From Polaribacter vadi (lineage in GTDB: Bacteria > Bacteroidota > Bacteroidia > Flavobacteriales > Flavobacteriaceae): 64,000 bases of DNA. Positions 7,737 to 16,667 of the stretch are shown here, piece after piece. Where the stretch lies: the NCBI RefSeq assembly GCF_001761365.1, contig NZ_CP017477.1:2222001-2286000 (forward strand), in the 5' to 3' direction. Positions within the stretch are counted from its first letter, which is position 1; the number at the start of each line of letters is the position of its first letter. Under the pieces are notes generated by a model. The model did not search any database, was not told where the DNA came from, and was given only the letters and a program-made list of their open reading frames with translations. A program made the position numbers and the translations under genes.

Positions 7737-10700
7737 ATGAATAATCAACTTCAATCGAAAAAAGGATGTAATACAGGTTCTATTTTATCTTTATTATTCT
7801 TATTATTTACCTTTAGTTTATCAGCTCAAAATATTGCTATAACTGGAACAATAGTTGATAATGAGGGCTTACCTCTCCCTGGAGTAACTGTTCTAGTTGA
7901 GGGTACAAAAAATGGAGGAACTGCAGATTTTGATGGAAATTACTCAATTAATGCTCCTTCAGATGCTACATTAAAGTTTAGTTCTATTGGTTTTGTAACT
8001 AAAACTATCAATGTAAATGGCAGAAGAGTAATTAATGTTACTTTAAATGAAGATATTTCACAATTAGATGAAATCGTAATTGTAGGATATGGTACACAGG
8101 AAAGATCTAATGTAACTGGAGCAATTTCAACAGTAGATATAGCTGTTATAGAAAAAACACCAGTTCCAAATGTTGTAGAATCATTAAGAGGTCAAGTATC
8201 TGGTTTAAGAGTTACAAGAGGTAATGGACAACCTGGTTCTGGCGTAAACTTTACAATTAGAGGTAATAATTCTTTAGGTGAAGGAGCAGGATCTGTAGGC
8301 GAGGCAAATCAACCTATAATTGTTGTAGATGGTGTACCTCTACCAGGAGGAAACATAAACGAACTAAACCCAGATGATATTGCCAGTATTAATATTATAA
8401 AAGATGCTGGTGCAGGAGCTATATATGGTTCTAGAGCTGCAAATGGTGTGGTTTTAATTACTACAAAAAGTGGTAGTGCTAGTAAACCTACTATTAAAGT
8501 AAATGCATCAACAGGTATTAATACTGTAAATACTCGAGTTAATATCATGAATGGTGATGAATACATAAAATACTTATTTGATTCTGGACAGGGAAGTACT
8601 GTAAATGCTGTATTAGATCCTAATGAAATTACAAACTATGTAAACGGAAATCAAGTAGATTGGCAGGAACTATTACTTAAACAAGGAACGACTCAAAATG
8701 CAAGTATCGCTATATCTGGAGGATCAGAAAAATTGAAATTTTACTTAAATGGTGATTTATACCAAGAGCAAGGTATTGTTACTAATTCAGATTATAACAG
8801 ATATTCATTACGTTTTAATGGAGAATATAATCCTTCTGATAAAGTGACTGTTGGTGCTAGGGTTCAACTAACAAAATCTTTTGCTGATGAAACTAGTAAC
8901 ACAATTAGTGAGTTCAATCAAAATGGAGGTTTTGCTCCATTTGTTCCAATTTTTAATAACACTCCTTTGGGTGATGTTGTAAATGAAGATGGAACTTTCA
9001 CAAAATTTGTACGTGATGATCAATTTCAAATCAATCCATTTCACAGGTATAATGAATCTATAGTAGATCGTTTTGTAACACGTGCATATATAAATCCATA
9101 TTTTGAATACAAAATTTTAGACGGCCTTAGTTACAGATTAAACACCTTTGCTGAAGATAGAAGTCAGTTTTATGGAAGATTTACTTCTAGTAACTATTCT
9201 GATGGAGACCCTAGCACAGCACAAATACAAAGACAAAATCAAGTGAATTATTTAGTTGACAACATTATAACTTATAAAAAAGATTTTGGAAAACATGCTA
9301 TTGATGCAACGTTTGTATATGGTTTTCAAAAAAACACATTCGAACAATTCGACGCTTTTTCAGATAAGTTAGCAACTGACTTGTTAGGTTACAATGCAAT
9401 TGATGACACAGCTACAGAAGACCAGAGATTTAGCTGGGATACAGATGAAGATGGAATTGTATATTATGTAGGAAGATTAGGCTATAACTTTGAGAGTCGT
9501 TACATTTTTACATTTACTTTACGTAGAGATGGTTCTTCTAAATTTGGAAGTACAAATAAATATGGTAATTTTCCATCACTTTCATTTGCGTGGAATTTAA
9601 ATAAAGAAAAATTCTGGAATACAGATAGCTTTTTAAATACTCTAAAATTTAGAGCAACTTTTGGTACGTTAGGAAATGATAGAATTGGAAACTATAGATA
9701 TTTAGCAACACCATCAGTAGTAAGAACAACGGTTCTTCAAGACCAAGATGGAGATCCAAGTACAGTAGATGATGTTGTAGAGGCAAACATTGTAGGGTAT
9801 GCAAAAAACACATTGGCAAACCCTTATTTAAAATGGGAAACTAGTAAACAAATCAATTTAGGTTTAGATTTTGGATTATTTAATAATAATTTAAGTGGTA
9901 CTATAGATATATATAGTACAACAACTACAGATTTATTGTTACCAGAATTAATTCCTATTATTAATGGTTACGAAAGTTACATTACTAATGTTGGGGAAAC
10001 TCAAAACAGAGGTATTGATTTCAATTTAAAAGCAAATATTATTGATACTGAAAATTTCTCATGGAGCGCAGGTCTAACTTGGTCTATGGATAAAAATGAA
10101 ATTGTCCGATTAAATAGAAATAGTACAGATGCAGATGGAAACCCTGTTAATGATGAAGCAAACGGATGGTTTATAGGACAACCAATAGGTGTAATCTATA
10201 ATTACAAATTCTTAGGAGTTTGGCAAACAGAAGAATCTGCTGAAGCAGCAGTATTTAATCAAGTTCCTGGTGATGCTAAATTCTTAGATGTAAATAATGA
10301 CGGGGCTATTACACCCGGTGAGGACAGATTATTCCTAGGGAATCCTAATCCAGATTGGTATGGAGGTATTACCAATACTATACGCTACAAAGGTTTTGAA
10401 CTTTCTGTTTTACTAGAAGCTATTCAAGGAGTTACAAGAGTAAATAATTTCTACGGAGGTTTTAATGGTCGAAATAATCAACTTGCAATTAATTATTGGA
10501 CAGCAGCAAATCCTTCTAGTGAATTTCCAAGAGTTGGAAGTCAGGACTGGACAGGAACTAGAGGAGATGCAGTAAAAACTAGAGATGCTTCTTTCTTAGC
10601 TTTAAGAAATGTATCTTTAAGCTATAATTTACCAACTAATCTTATAAAAAAATCACCATTTAAAGCCTTATCTCTATATGTTAGAGGTAACAACTTAAAA

Positions 10701-10799
10701 TATTGGACAGACTTTGAAGACGCTTATTCCCCAGAAGCTGGTTTTGGTGCCTATCCAATAGTATCTAACTGGACATTTGGAACATCAATAACATTTTAA
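7737..10799 (+). CDS. SusC-like TonB-dependent outer membrane transporter
   Basis: This outer membrane channel imports oligosaccharides bound by its SusD lid, powered by TonB/ExbBD. The 1020 residues comprise a signal peptide (to about 'SLSAQ'), a carboxypeptidase-regulatory-like domain ('GTIVDNEGLPLPGVTVLVEGT'), a TonB-box-like segment ('LDEIVIVGYGTQ', about residue 116), a plug domain ending around 'GSRAANGVVLITTK', and a long beta-barrel with typical SusC end 'GTSITF'. SusD follows after 18 bases. Xylo-oligosaccharide specificity is inferred from the GH10 and GH67 neighbours and the shared operator. Confidence 0.95.
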   Translation: MNNQLQSKKGCNTGSILSLLFLLFTFSLSAQNIAITGTIVDNEGLPLPGVTVLVEGTKNGGTADFDGNYSINAPSDATLKFSSIGFVTKTINVNGRRVINVTLNEDISQLDEIVIVGYGTQERSNVTGAISTVDIAVIEKTPVPNVVESLRGQVSGLRVTRGNGQPGSGVNFTIRGNNSLGEGAGSVGEANQPIIVVDGVPLPGGNINELNPDDIASINIIKDAGAGAIYGSRAANGVVLITTKSGSASKPTIKVNASTGINTVNTRVNIMNGDEYIKYLFDSGQGSTVNAVLDPNEITNYVNGNQVDWQELLLKQGTTQNASIAISGGSEKLKFYLNGDLYQEQGIVTNSDYNRYSLRFNGEYNPSDKVTVGARVQLTKSFADETSNTISEFNQNGGFAPFVPIFNNTPLGDVVNEDGTFTKFVRDDQFQINPFHRYNESIVDRFVTRAYINPYFEYKILDGLSYRLNTFAEDRSQFYGRFTSSNYSDGDPSTAQIQRQNQVNYLVDNIITYKKDFGKHAIDATFVYGFQKNTFEQFDAFSDKLATDLLGYNAIDDTATEDQRFSWDTDEDGIVYYVGRLGYNFESRYIFTFTLRRDGSSKFGSTNKYGNFPSLSFAWNLNKEKFWNTDSFLNTLKFRATFGTLGNDRIGNYRYLATPSVVRTTVLQDQDGDPSTVDDVVEANIVGYAKNTLANPYLKWETSKQINLGLDFGLFNNNLSGTIDIYSTTTTDLLLPELIPIINGYESYITNVGETQNRGIDFNLKANIIDTENFSWSAGLTWSMDKNEIVRLNRNSTDADGNPVNDEANGWFIGQPIGVIYNYKFLGVWQTEESAEAAVFNQVPGDAKFLDVNNDGAITPGEDRLFLGNPNPDWYGGITNTIRYKGFELSVLLEAIQGVTRVNNFYGGFNGRNNQLAINYWTAANPSSEFPRVGSQDWTGTRGDAVKTRDASFLALRNVSLSYNLPTNLIKKSPFKALSLYVRGNNLKYWTDFEDAYSPEAGFGAYPIVSNWTFGTSITF

Positions 10800-10817
10800 G
10801 AAAGTAAAATAAAAATT

Positions 10818-12416
10818 ATGAAGAACTTAAAAATTTACTTGGCTATTATATCACTTACATTTTTAATAAATGCTTGTGATAGTGATATCATAGACTTAAC
10901 TGAAAGAGATAGATTGCCAACTGATATTGCAGTTGCAAGTCTTCAGGGACTTGAAACCTCTATGCTAGCAGTCTATGAAAGAGCAAGATCTTTGCATGAG
11001 AATAATGAAATATCACTCTACAAACAGTGTGGAACAGATATTGTAACATCTGGAACTAATATGGTAGATGTTAACGCTGGTGGTATGTTTGGTATGATGG
11101 AATACGGAAACGGGTTTGATGCGCTAAGCGGTTCTTTAGAAGATATCTTTAATGGGCTTTATTTATCTCTTGATAGGTGTAATACCGTAATTGCATTTGG
11201 TGATAATTTTCAGCCAAACAACTCTTCAGAACAAGAACGTAAAGATAAGATTATTGGAGAAGCATATGCTCTAAGGTCATTCTTATATTTACAATTAGCG
11301 GAACGTTGGGAAAATGCTGTAATTACAGAATTAGCAGAATCTGTTGACGATATAGTGTTTACAGCAGAATTGTCATCAAGAGCAGAATTATTACAACAAA
11401 TAGTCGCTGATGCATCTGCTGCAATTCCATTACTAAAAACTAGGTTAGAAAATGGAGATGTAGGTGTTCCTTCTGTAGAGTTTGCAAACCTAGTATTAGC
11501 TAAAGCTTATTTGTGGCAGGAAGATTGGGGAGCAGCAGCAGCAGCAGCAGAACAAGTAATGAATAATGGATTGCAATTACAACCATTAGATGCAATCTTT
11601 GGATTAGATGGTGGTAAAACTGGAGAAGAAAATAACCCTGAAATTATATTTTCTTGGGTGTTTAACCAAGCAGATCAAAACAGACCACAGCGTACTGTAC
11701 AGATGTATGTTCCTTTATATGATAGAGTACCTGGTGTAGCAAGAACTTTAGAACAGGGAGGACGTCCATGGTCTCGTTTGTCTCCATCTAAATACTACTG
11801 GACTTTATTTGAAAATGAAGATGGACGTCTTGGTGCATGGCATAAATCAGAGTGGACTATTGACGATCCAGATAATATAGATACTAGTTTATCTGGAGGC
11901 TCTACCTTACAAGCAGGTGATGTTTTAACAGTAGACCACCCTTATTTCCAAGACTGGGCATCTAATGAAAGAGAAGCTCGCTATTTAGAGCCAACTACAA
12001 CAAAAACTTGGGAAGATGGAACTTACGGAAGACTAGCGTCTGAAGCTCAAGGATTTAGAAATATAATTGTTAATAGATTATCTGAAGCATACATTATAGC
12101 TGCTGAAGCATATTTCAGAAGTAATAATACAGGAGCAGCATTAAAAGCTTTAAATGCACTTAGAGAAAGAGCTTATGGAAATTCTACAGGAAACTTTACA
12201 ACAATAAATTTAGAAAACATCATTGAAGAACATGCTCGTGAACTTGGTCATGAAGGACATCGTTGGGCTTTTTTAAATCGTCTAGGAATACTTAGAGAAA
12301 GAGTAAGGCTACACAACCCAAGTGCATCTACTAATATTCAGGACAAACACGTTAGATGGCCAATCCCACAAAATTTTGTAGATCAATTAGGTGTTCAACA
12401 AAATTCAGGTTGGTAA
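10818..12416 (+). CDS. SusD-like glycan-binding lipoprotein
   Basis: This surface lipoprotein is the lid of the SusC channel and binds glycan. The signal peptide ends in lipobox 'LINAC' (Cys20) followed by acidic 'DSDIID'. The 532 residues show RagB/SusD features: an N-terminal TPR-like helical part ('GEAYALRSFLYLQLAERW', about residue 152), and the C-terminal 'LNALRERAYG...HARELGHEGHRWAFLNRLG' region. An in-frame AGC trinucleotide run (11531-11550) encodes part of a run of alanines. It is co-transcribed with SusC and the next glycan-binding gene. Confidence 0.95.
   Translation: MKNLKIYLAIISLTFLINACDSDIIDLTERDRLPTDIAVASLQGLETSMLAVYERARSLHENNEISLYKQCGTDIVTSGTNMVDVNAGGMFGMMEYGNGFDALSGSLEDIFNGLYLSLDRCNTVIAFGDNFQPNNSSEQERKDKIIGEAYALRSFLYLQLAERWENAVITELAESVDDIVFTAELSSRAELLQQIVADASAAIPLLKTRLENGDVGVPSVEFANLVLAKAYLWQEDWGAAAAAAEQVMNNGLQLQPLDAIFGLDGGKTGEENNPEIIFSWVFNQADQNRPQRTVQMYVPLYDRVPGVARTLEQGGRPWSRLSPSKYYWTLFENEDGRLGAWHKSEWTIDDPDNIDTSLSGGSTLQAGDVLTVDHPYFQDWASNEREARYLEPTTTKTWEDGTYGRLASEAQGFRNIIVNRLSEAYIIAAEAYFRSNNTGAALKALNALRERAYGNSTGNFTTINLENIIEEHARELGHEGHRWAFLNRLGILRERVRLHNPSASTNIQDKHVRWPIPQNFVDQLGVQQNSGW
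11531..11550 (+). repeat. AGC trinucleotide microsatellite inside susD
   Basis: About six and two-thirds tandem AGC units encode alanines in a TPR-like helix. The unit is three bases, so length change would add or remove alanine without a frameshift. Confidence 0.8.
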
Positions 12417-12438
12417 TTAAATTTTAAAACAATTCATT

Positions 12439-13920
12439 ATGAAAAAATATATAAATAAATTATTTTATCTAATCATTCTAGCATCGCTATCGATTTTAGT
12501 TAGTTGTGAAGAGAATAATGATAATATTTTAGTTGGCACTGGAAATGTTGCCATTACAGATATTATTCCAAATATAGAATACCCTGAAGAAACTATAACT
12601 ATACAGGGTAATGATTTTGACATTGTGCAGTTTGTATTCTTAGGCGAACAGCAAGTAGAATTTCAACTAAATGAAAATATTATTTCTTTTGTAATCCCAA
12701 AAAATACACCTCCAGGAATGACTCCAGTTACACTGGCTATGGCTCAAAATTATAGAGTTGCTTCAGAAATGGAAATTTTACAAAGACCTAATCCAGTAAT
12801 CTCTACTATCTCACCAACAGCTGCAGAACCAGGAGAAAATGTTACAATAACAGGTATTAATTTAAACAATATAGAAACCGTAAAAGTTAGTGGTTTTGAT
12901 GCTAACGTTGTTTCATCTTCAGCTACAGAATTAATTTTAACAGTGCCTAGTGGGCCACAAAATAATACCTTAGCAACTATTGAAGTTACTACATCAGGTG
13001 GTATTGTTGAATCAGAATCTATATTTTATGTTGGGGAAAATTTAGTAGCAAATGGAACACTTGAATTAGGTTCAGGTGATGATTTTACAAACTGGAGTAA
13101 ATTTAACGGAGGAGATGGTTTAATAGCTTCAGATAAACCTTATGCAGGCAGATCTCTTAAAGCAATAGCAGCAGGTGGAGATGCTTGGAGAACACAGTTT
13201 GTAAGCGATCCTACTGAAACAAATATTGGTGTAGATTATATTGTTAATATCTGGATCAAAGCAGAATCTGAAGGTGGAAACATACGTTTTTCTACAAACT
13301 CTGCTGCAGGAGCTTTATATTCTGGAAATTACGATATAAGCACAGAATGGCAACAAATAGAATGGACATTTACAAATAACGATCCTGCAACTAGATTAGT
13401 TTTAGATATGGGAGTTTCTACAGGAGCTATTTATCATGTAGACAACATCACTGTGGTTAGTACACTATCAGGACCACCTCCTGCTCCAAATTTAATTGCT
13501 AATGGAGATTTAGAACTTGGAGACGCAGACAATTTTACAAATTGGGGTGAATTTAATGGTGCAGATTTAATGACTGTAGAGACTACAGAGGTTCATGGAG
13601 GTTCAAGAGCACTTAAAGCAATTGGAGCAGGACAAGATGCATGGAGAACACAATTTGCAAGTGACCCAATGACTGTTGAAGTTGATGCATCTTATACCGC
13701 TAAAATATGGATAAAATCAGCAGCAGGAGGAAACATGAGGTTTTCTACAAATTCGACAACAGGCGCTTTGTATTCTGGCAACTATGATATTGGTACTGAA
13801 TGGCAACAAATTGAATGGACATTTACAAATAACGATCCTGCCAGTAGGTTAGTTTTAGATTTAGGGTCTGTTAAAGACGCTGTATATTTTGTAGATGATA
13901 TTGAAGTTCGAAAAAATTAA
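12439..13920 (+). CDS. Surface glycan-binding lipoprotein with IPT/TIG and two CBM-like domains
   Basis: This 493-residue lipoprotein (lipobox 'ILVSC', Cys23, then acidic 'EENNDN') occupies the SusE/SGBP position directly after SusD. The N-terminal half has two IPT/TIG-like immunoglobulin folds ('ITDIIPNIEYPEETITIQGNDF' region and 'ISTISPTAAEPGENVTITG'). The C-terminal half has two copies of a CBM4_9-like beta-sandwich starting 'NLVANGTLELGSGDDFTNW' and 'NLIANGDLELGDADNFTNW'. It probably holds xylan at the surface and hands chains to GH10 and SusD. Family placement is by domain architecture; ligand is inferred. A terminator follows at 13945-13981. Confidence 0.85.
   Translation: MKKYINKLFYLIILASLSILVSCEENNDNILVGTGNVAITDIIPNIEYPEETITIQGNDFDIVQFVFLGEQQVEFQLNENIISFVIPKNTPPGMTPVTLAMAQNYRVASEMEILQRPNPVISTISPTAAEPGENVTITGINLNNIETVKVSGFDANVVSSSATELILTVPSGPQNNTLATIEVTTSGGIVESESIFYVGENLVANGTLELGSGDDFTNWSKFNGGDGLIASDKPYAGRSLKAIAAGGDAWRTQFVSDPTETNIGVDYIVNIWIKAESEGGNIRFSTNSAAGALYSGNYDISTEWQQIEWTFTNNDPATRLVLDMGVSTGAIYHVDNITVVSTLSGPPPAPNLIANGDLELGDADNFTNWGEFNGADLMTVETTEVHGGSRALKAIGAGQDAWRTQFASDPMTVEVDASYTAKIWIKSAAGGNMRFSTNSTTGALYSGNYDIGTEWQQIEWTFTNNDPASRLVLDLGSVKDAVYFVDDIEVRKN
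13037..13912 (+). repeat. Tandem duplication of CBM-like domain inside the glycan-binding protein gene
   Basis: Two copies (about 13037-13456 and 13484-13912) encode parallel domains. A stretch of 41 bases starting at 13348 and at 13801 differs at a single position, much closer than the rest of the repeat, which suggests recent duplication or gene conversion. Confidence 0.85.
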
Positions 13921-13944
13921 TTATATAGTATTATTTGAATTTGT

Positions 13945-13981
13945 AAGGGACTGATTTTATATTAAATCGGTCCTTTTTTTT
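13945..13981 (+). terminator. Terminator of susC-susD-SGBP operon
   Basis: GGACTGATTT (13948-13957) pairs with AAATCGGTCC (13964-13973, one G-T pair), followed by a long T tract. Confidence 0.88.
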
Positions 13982-14320
13982 TAATTTTTTTAAAAATTAA
14001 ATGGCTCCAGAGATTCGATGACTCATTCTTATGAATGTAATTAAATACTTTTAGAAAGCAAATATGAGACTAACTAGAAACTCTCATCTATATTAGGATC
14101 TAATAATGCAAACGCTTGTTAATCAATTCTATTAGAATTTTCGAACTATATCTTTAGGAAAGCACACTTTTCATTTCTCTTTATATAATATTTTGTTTTT
14201 TTAAACGCAAGTTATAGTTTATGATTTAAAATGCTGAAAATTATACTTGACAAATAAGTTTTGACTTATTATTATTATTATCAATCTTAGCTTTAAAAAG
14301 GCAATAACAATAGAAAATAT

Positions 14321-14357
14321 AAAAACAAAAAAAACCAAGCATTTCTGCTTGGTTTTA
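14321..14357 (-). terminator. Terminator after hemD (minus strand)
   Basis: AAAACCAAGCA (14331-14341) pairs with TGCTTGGTTTT (14346-14356) around a four-base loop. The A-rich left flank gives a U tract when read on the minus strand. Confidence 0.85.
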
Positions 14358-14394
14358 TAACTTGTAAAAAAAAATAAACAAGACTAAATCTAGT

Positions 14395-15141
14395 TTACTT
14401 CTTATTTGCTTCTTTAATATATTTATCTAAAGCCATTGTCATAGAAGGTGTTTCTTTGGAAGGTGCAATAATATCGCACTTTAAACCAGCTTCTGTAACA
14501 GCATTTACTGTTGAGTTACCAAAAGCAGCTATTCTTGTATTATTTTGTTTGAAGTTTGGAAAATTTTGGAATAAAGACTCTATCCCAGAAGGACTAAAGA
14601 AAACCAAAACATCGTAAAAAACATTTTCTAAATCAGACAAATCACTAATTACAGTTCTATATAAATCTACTCTTTTCCAAGAAATACCTAGTTTATCTAA
14701 TTCTTCAGGAATTAAAGGCTTTAATTTATCAGAAGAAGGCAATAAGAACTTTTCAGTTTTATGTTTCTTGATTAATTTTGTTAAATCGGTAAATGTTCTG
14801 TTCCCAACGTAAATTTTACGCTTTCTATAAACCACATATTTTTGCAAATAGTAAGCAACTGCTTCTGATTGACAAAAATATTTCATGGCATCTGGCACTT
14901 TAAAACGCATTTCCTCTGCAATTCTAAAGAAGTGATCTACTGCATTTCTACTTGTAAGAATAATAGCTGTAAAGTTTTTTAAATCGATTTTTTCTGCTCT
15001 AACTTCTTTAACAGAAATACCTTCTACATGTATAAAAGATCTAAAATCAATTTTTACTTTTTGCTTATCAGACAAATCAAAATAAGGAGATGTTTCTGTC
15101 TTTGGTGCTGGTTGAGAAACCAATATCGTTTTCACTTTCAT
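14395..15141 (-). CDS. hemD: Uroporphyrinogen-III synthase HemD
   Basis: HemD cyclises hydroxymethylbilane to uroporphyrinogen III in haem synthesis, in the cytoplasm. The 248 residues begin 'MKVKTILVSQPAPKTE' and contain the weakly conserved family marks 'AIILTSRNAVDHFF' (about 74-87), 'FLLPSSDKLKPLIPEEL', 'VLVFFSPSGIESLF' and 'IAAFGNSTVNAVTEAG'. This divergent form is standard in Flavobacteria, where it sits next to a DUF4271 gene as here (18 bases apart, same strand). Confidence 0.9.
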   Translation of the reverse strand: MKVKTILVSQPAPKTETSPYFDLSDKQKVKIDFRSFIHVEGISVKEVRAEKIDLKNFTAIILTSRNAVDHFFRIAEEMRFKVPDAMKYFCQSEAVAYYLQKYVVYRKRKIYVGNRTFTDLTKLIKKHKTEKFLLPSSDKLKPLIPEELDKLGISWKRVDLYRTVISDLSDLENVFYDVLVFFSPSGIESLFQNFPNFKQNNTRIAAFGNSTVNAVTEAGLKCDIIAPSKETPSMTMALDKYIKEANKK

Positions 15142-15159
15142 AGACTGTTAATTTTGTAT

Positions 15160-15801
15160 TTAAAACATCAATTTAGAGAGCACAAATAGCGGTGCTATTT
15201 CGAAGGTGCAAATGTACAAAATAAAATAAAACAACTTGTTAAAAATCAGCTTTTTATTTCTTATCGCAAAAAAGATAAATCTTGTTACAAACAGAAAGCC
15301 AGTAAAATAGAATATATAGAGTTCATTAATAGCAGCATATTCATTTATAATTAAAGCTACATATGTTAAAAAAGATAAACTATATAAGTAATTATATTTG
15401 GAGGTGAGAAAAAAATGAATCCCCTTTTTAATCAAAAATAATAGTGATAAAAAATATTCTAATATTCTTTTTGATAAGAAATAAATAAGCAAAGCTATAA
15501 ATACTTGTAAAAATGTAGAAAAAGTATTTTGAAAATTAACAATTTTAAAGACGATAATCTTATGGGTTAGTAACGACAAAACTACTATCGAAAAAAAGAA
15601 TATGACAATCTGAAATGGATCAAAAAAATTGGTTGGTTCAGTATCTTCATCTTCTAAAAAACTCAAATTAAAAAATGTAAAAAAACTTTCCTTTAATCTT
15701 TTTGAATCTAATAATTTTAACAAAACTATACTCAAAAACAAAAACAGAAAAATTCCTGTTATCCAATTATTAGCCAATGATATTTTTTCTACTGCCTGCA
15801 A
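15160..15801 (-). CDS. DUF4271 integral membrane protein
   Basis: This is a 213-residue protein with about six hydrophobic segments and a short N-terminal tail ('MQAVEKISLANNWITG'). The sequence and the position immediately upstream of hemD match the DUF4271 family of Bacteroidota. Its function is unknown. A perfect TAATTTTG -7 element on the minus strand (15829-15836) lies 28 bases upstream of the start. Confidence 0.8.
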   Translation of the reverse strand: MQAVEKISLANNWITGIFLFLFLSIVLLKLLDSKRLKESFFTFFNLSFLEDEDTEPTNFFDPFQIVIFFFSIVVLSLLTHKIIVFKIVNFQNTFSTFLQVFIALLIYFLSKRILEYFLSLLFLIKKGIHFFLTSKYNYLYSLSFLTYVALIINEYAAINELYIFYFTGFLFVTRFIFFAIRNKKLIFNKLFYFILYICTFEIAPLFVLSKLMF

Positions 15802-15828
15802 TTAATTTTCATTTATGAATGATACCCG

Positions 15829-15836
15829 CAAAATTA
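15829..15836 (-). promoter_or_regulatory. -7 element for DUF4271-hemD unit
   Basis: CAAAATTA on the plus strand reads TAATTTTG on the minus strand, an exact TAnnTTTG match 28 bases before the ATG. No clear -33 element at 18-20 bases. Confidence 0.45.
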
Positions 15837-15850
15837 GTCATTAATTAATG

Positions 15851-15858
15851 TATATTTG
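15851..15858 (+). promoter_or_regulatory. -7 element for glycosyltransferase gene
   Basis: TATATTTG is an exact TAnnTTTG match 25 bases before the ATG of the GT2 gene. It is divergent from, and only 14 bases away from, the DUF4271 -7 element. Confidence 0.5.
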
Positions 15859-15883
15859 TTTTCTTACTACTGAAAATTAATTT

Positions 15884-16606
15884 ATGTCAGACGCTTTAGT
15901 TATTATTCCCACTTATAACGAAAAAGAAAATATTGAAGCTATCATAAGAGCTACTTTCAATCAAAAAAAAGTATTCCATATTTTAGTAATTGATGATAAT
16001 TCTCCTGATGGCACTGCTGCAATTGTAGAAAAATTGATGCTAGAATTCCCTACAAAACTTTTTATAGAAAAAAGAAAAGGTAAAAATGGTTTAGGCACTG
16101 CATATATTCATGGTTTTAAATGGGCTTTGGCAAAAAAATATGAATACATCATTGAGATGGACGCCGATTTTTCTCACAATCCAAAGGATTTAATTCGTCT
16201 GTATAATGCATGTCATAAAAATGGTGGAGACGTTTCTGTAGGTTCTAGATATGTAAATAACCAAGTAAATGTTGTGAATTGGGATATTAAGCGCCTATTA
16301 CTTTCTTATTTTGCCTCAAAATACGTGCGTTTTATAACAAGAATTCCTGTGTTTGATACCACAGCTGGCTTTGTTTGTTGGAAACGAAACGTTTTAGAAA
16401 CCATCAATTTAGATAAAATTAAATTTATTGGGTATGCTTTTCAAATTGAAATGAAATTTAAAGCTTGGAAACATAAATTTACCATTAAAGAAGTCTCAGT
16501 GATTTTTACTGATAGAGATTTAGGAGCTTCAAAAATGAGCGGAAATATTGTTTCTGAAGCGCTTTTTGGTGTGATAAAAATGAGATTAAAGGGATTACCA
16601 AAATAA
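15884..16606 (+). CDS. GT2 polyprenol-phosphate mannosyltransferase (DPM1-like)
   Basis: This is a 240-residue family 2 glycosyltransferase without a C-terminal membrane domain. Visible are 'VIIPTYNEKENIEAII' (6-21), the nucleotide-binding 'VIDDNSPDGT' (about 37-46) and the metal-binding 'EMDADFSHNP' (about 89-98), all typical of polyprenol monophosphomannose synthases. It would move a sugar from GDP-mannose (or similar) to a polyprenyl phosphate at the inner membrane face. The exact sugar donor is not shown by sequence. Confidence 0.88.
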   Translation: MSDALVIIPTYNEKENIEAIIRATFNQKKVFHILVIDDNSPDGTAAIVEKLMLEFPTKLFIEKRKGKNGLGTAYIHGFKWALAKKYEYIIEMDADFSHNPKDLIRLYNACHKNGGDVSVGSRYVNNQVNVVNWDIKRLLLSYFASKYVRFITRIPVFDTTAGFVCWKRNVLETINLDKIKFIGYAFQIEMKFKAWKHKFTIKEVSVIFTDRDLGASKMSGNIVSEALFGVIKMRLKGLPK

Positions 16607-16667
16607 CATGTAATTTCTTAACTGTGTAAACCTTTATTAGTTTTATCAGTGAAATAAAATTTATAAA

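Larger units (their letters stand above)
13921..14394. other. Intergenic region between the xylan locus and hemD
   Basis: This 474-base gap between convergent units holds a plus-strand terminator (13945-13981) and a minus-strand terminator (14321-14357). Between them (about 13990-14310) there is no convincing ORF; short imperfect inverted repeats are present, but nothing I can name. Confidence 0.6.
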
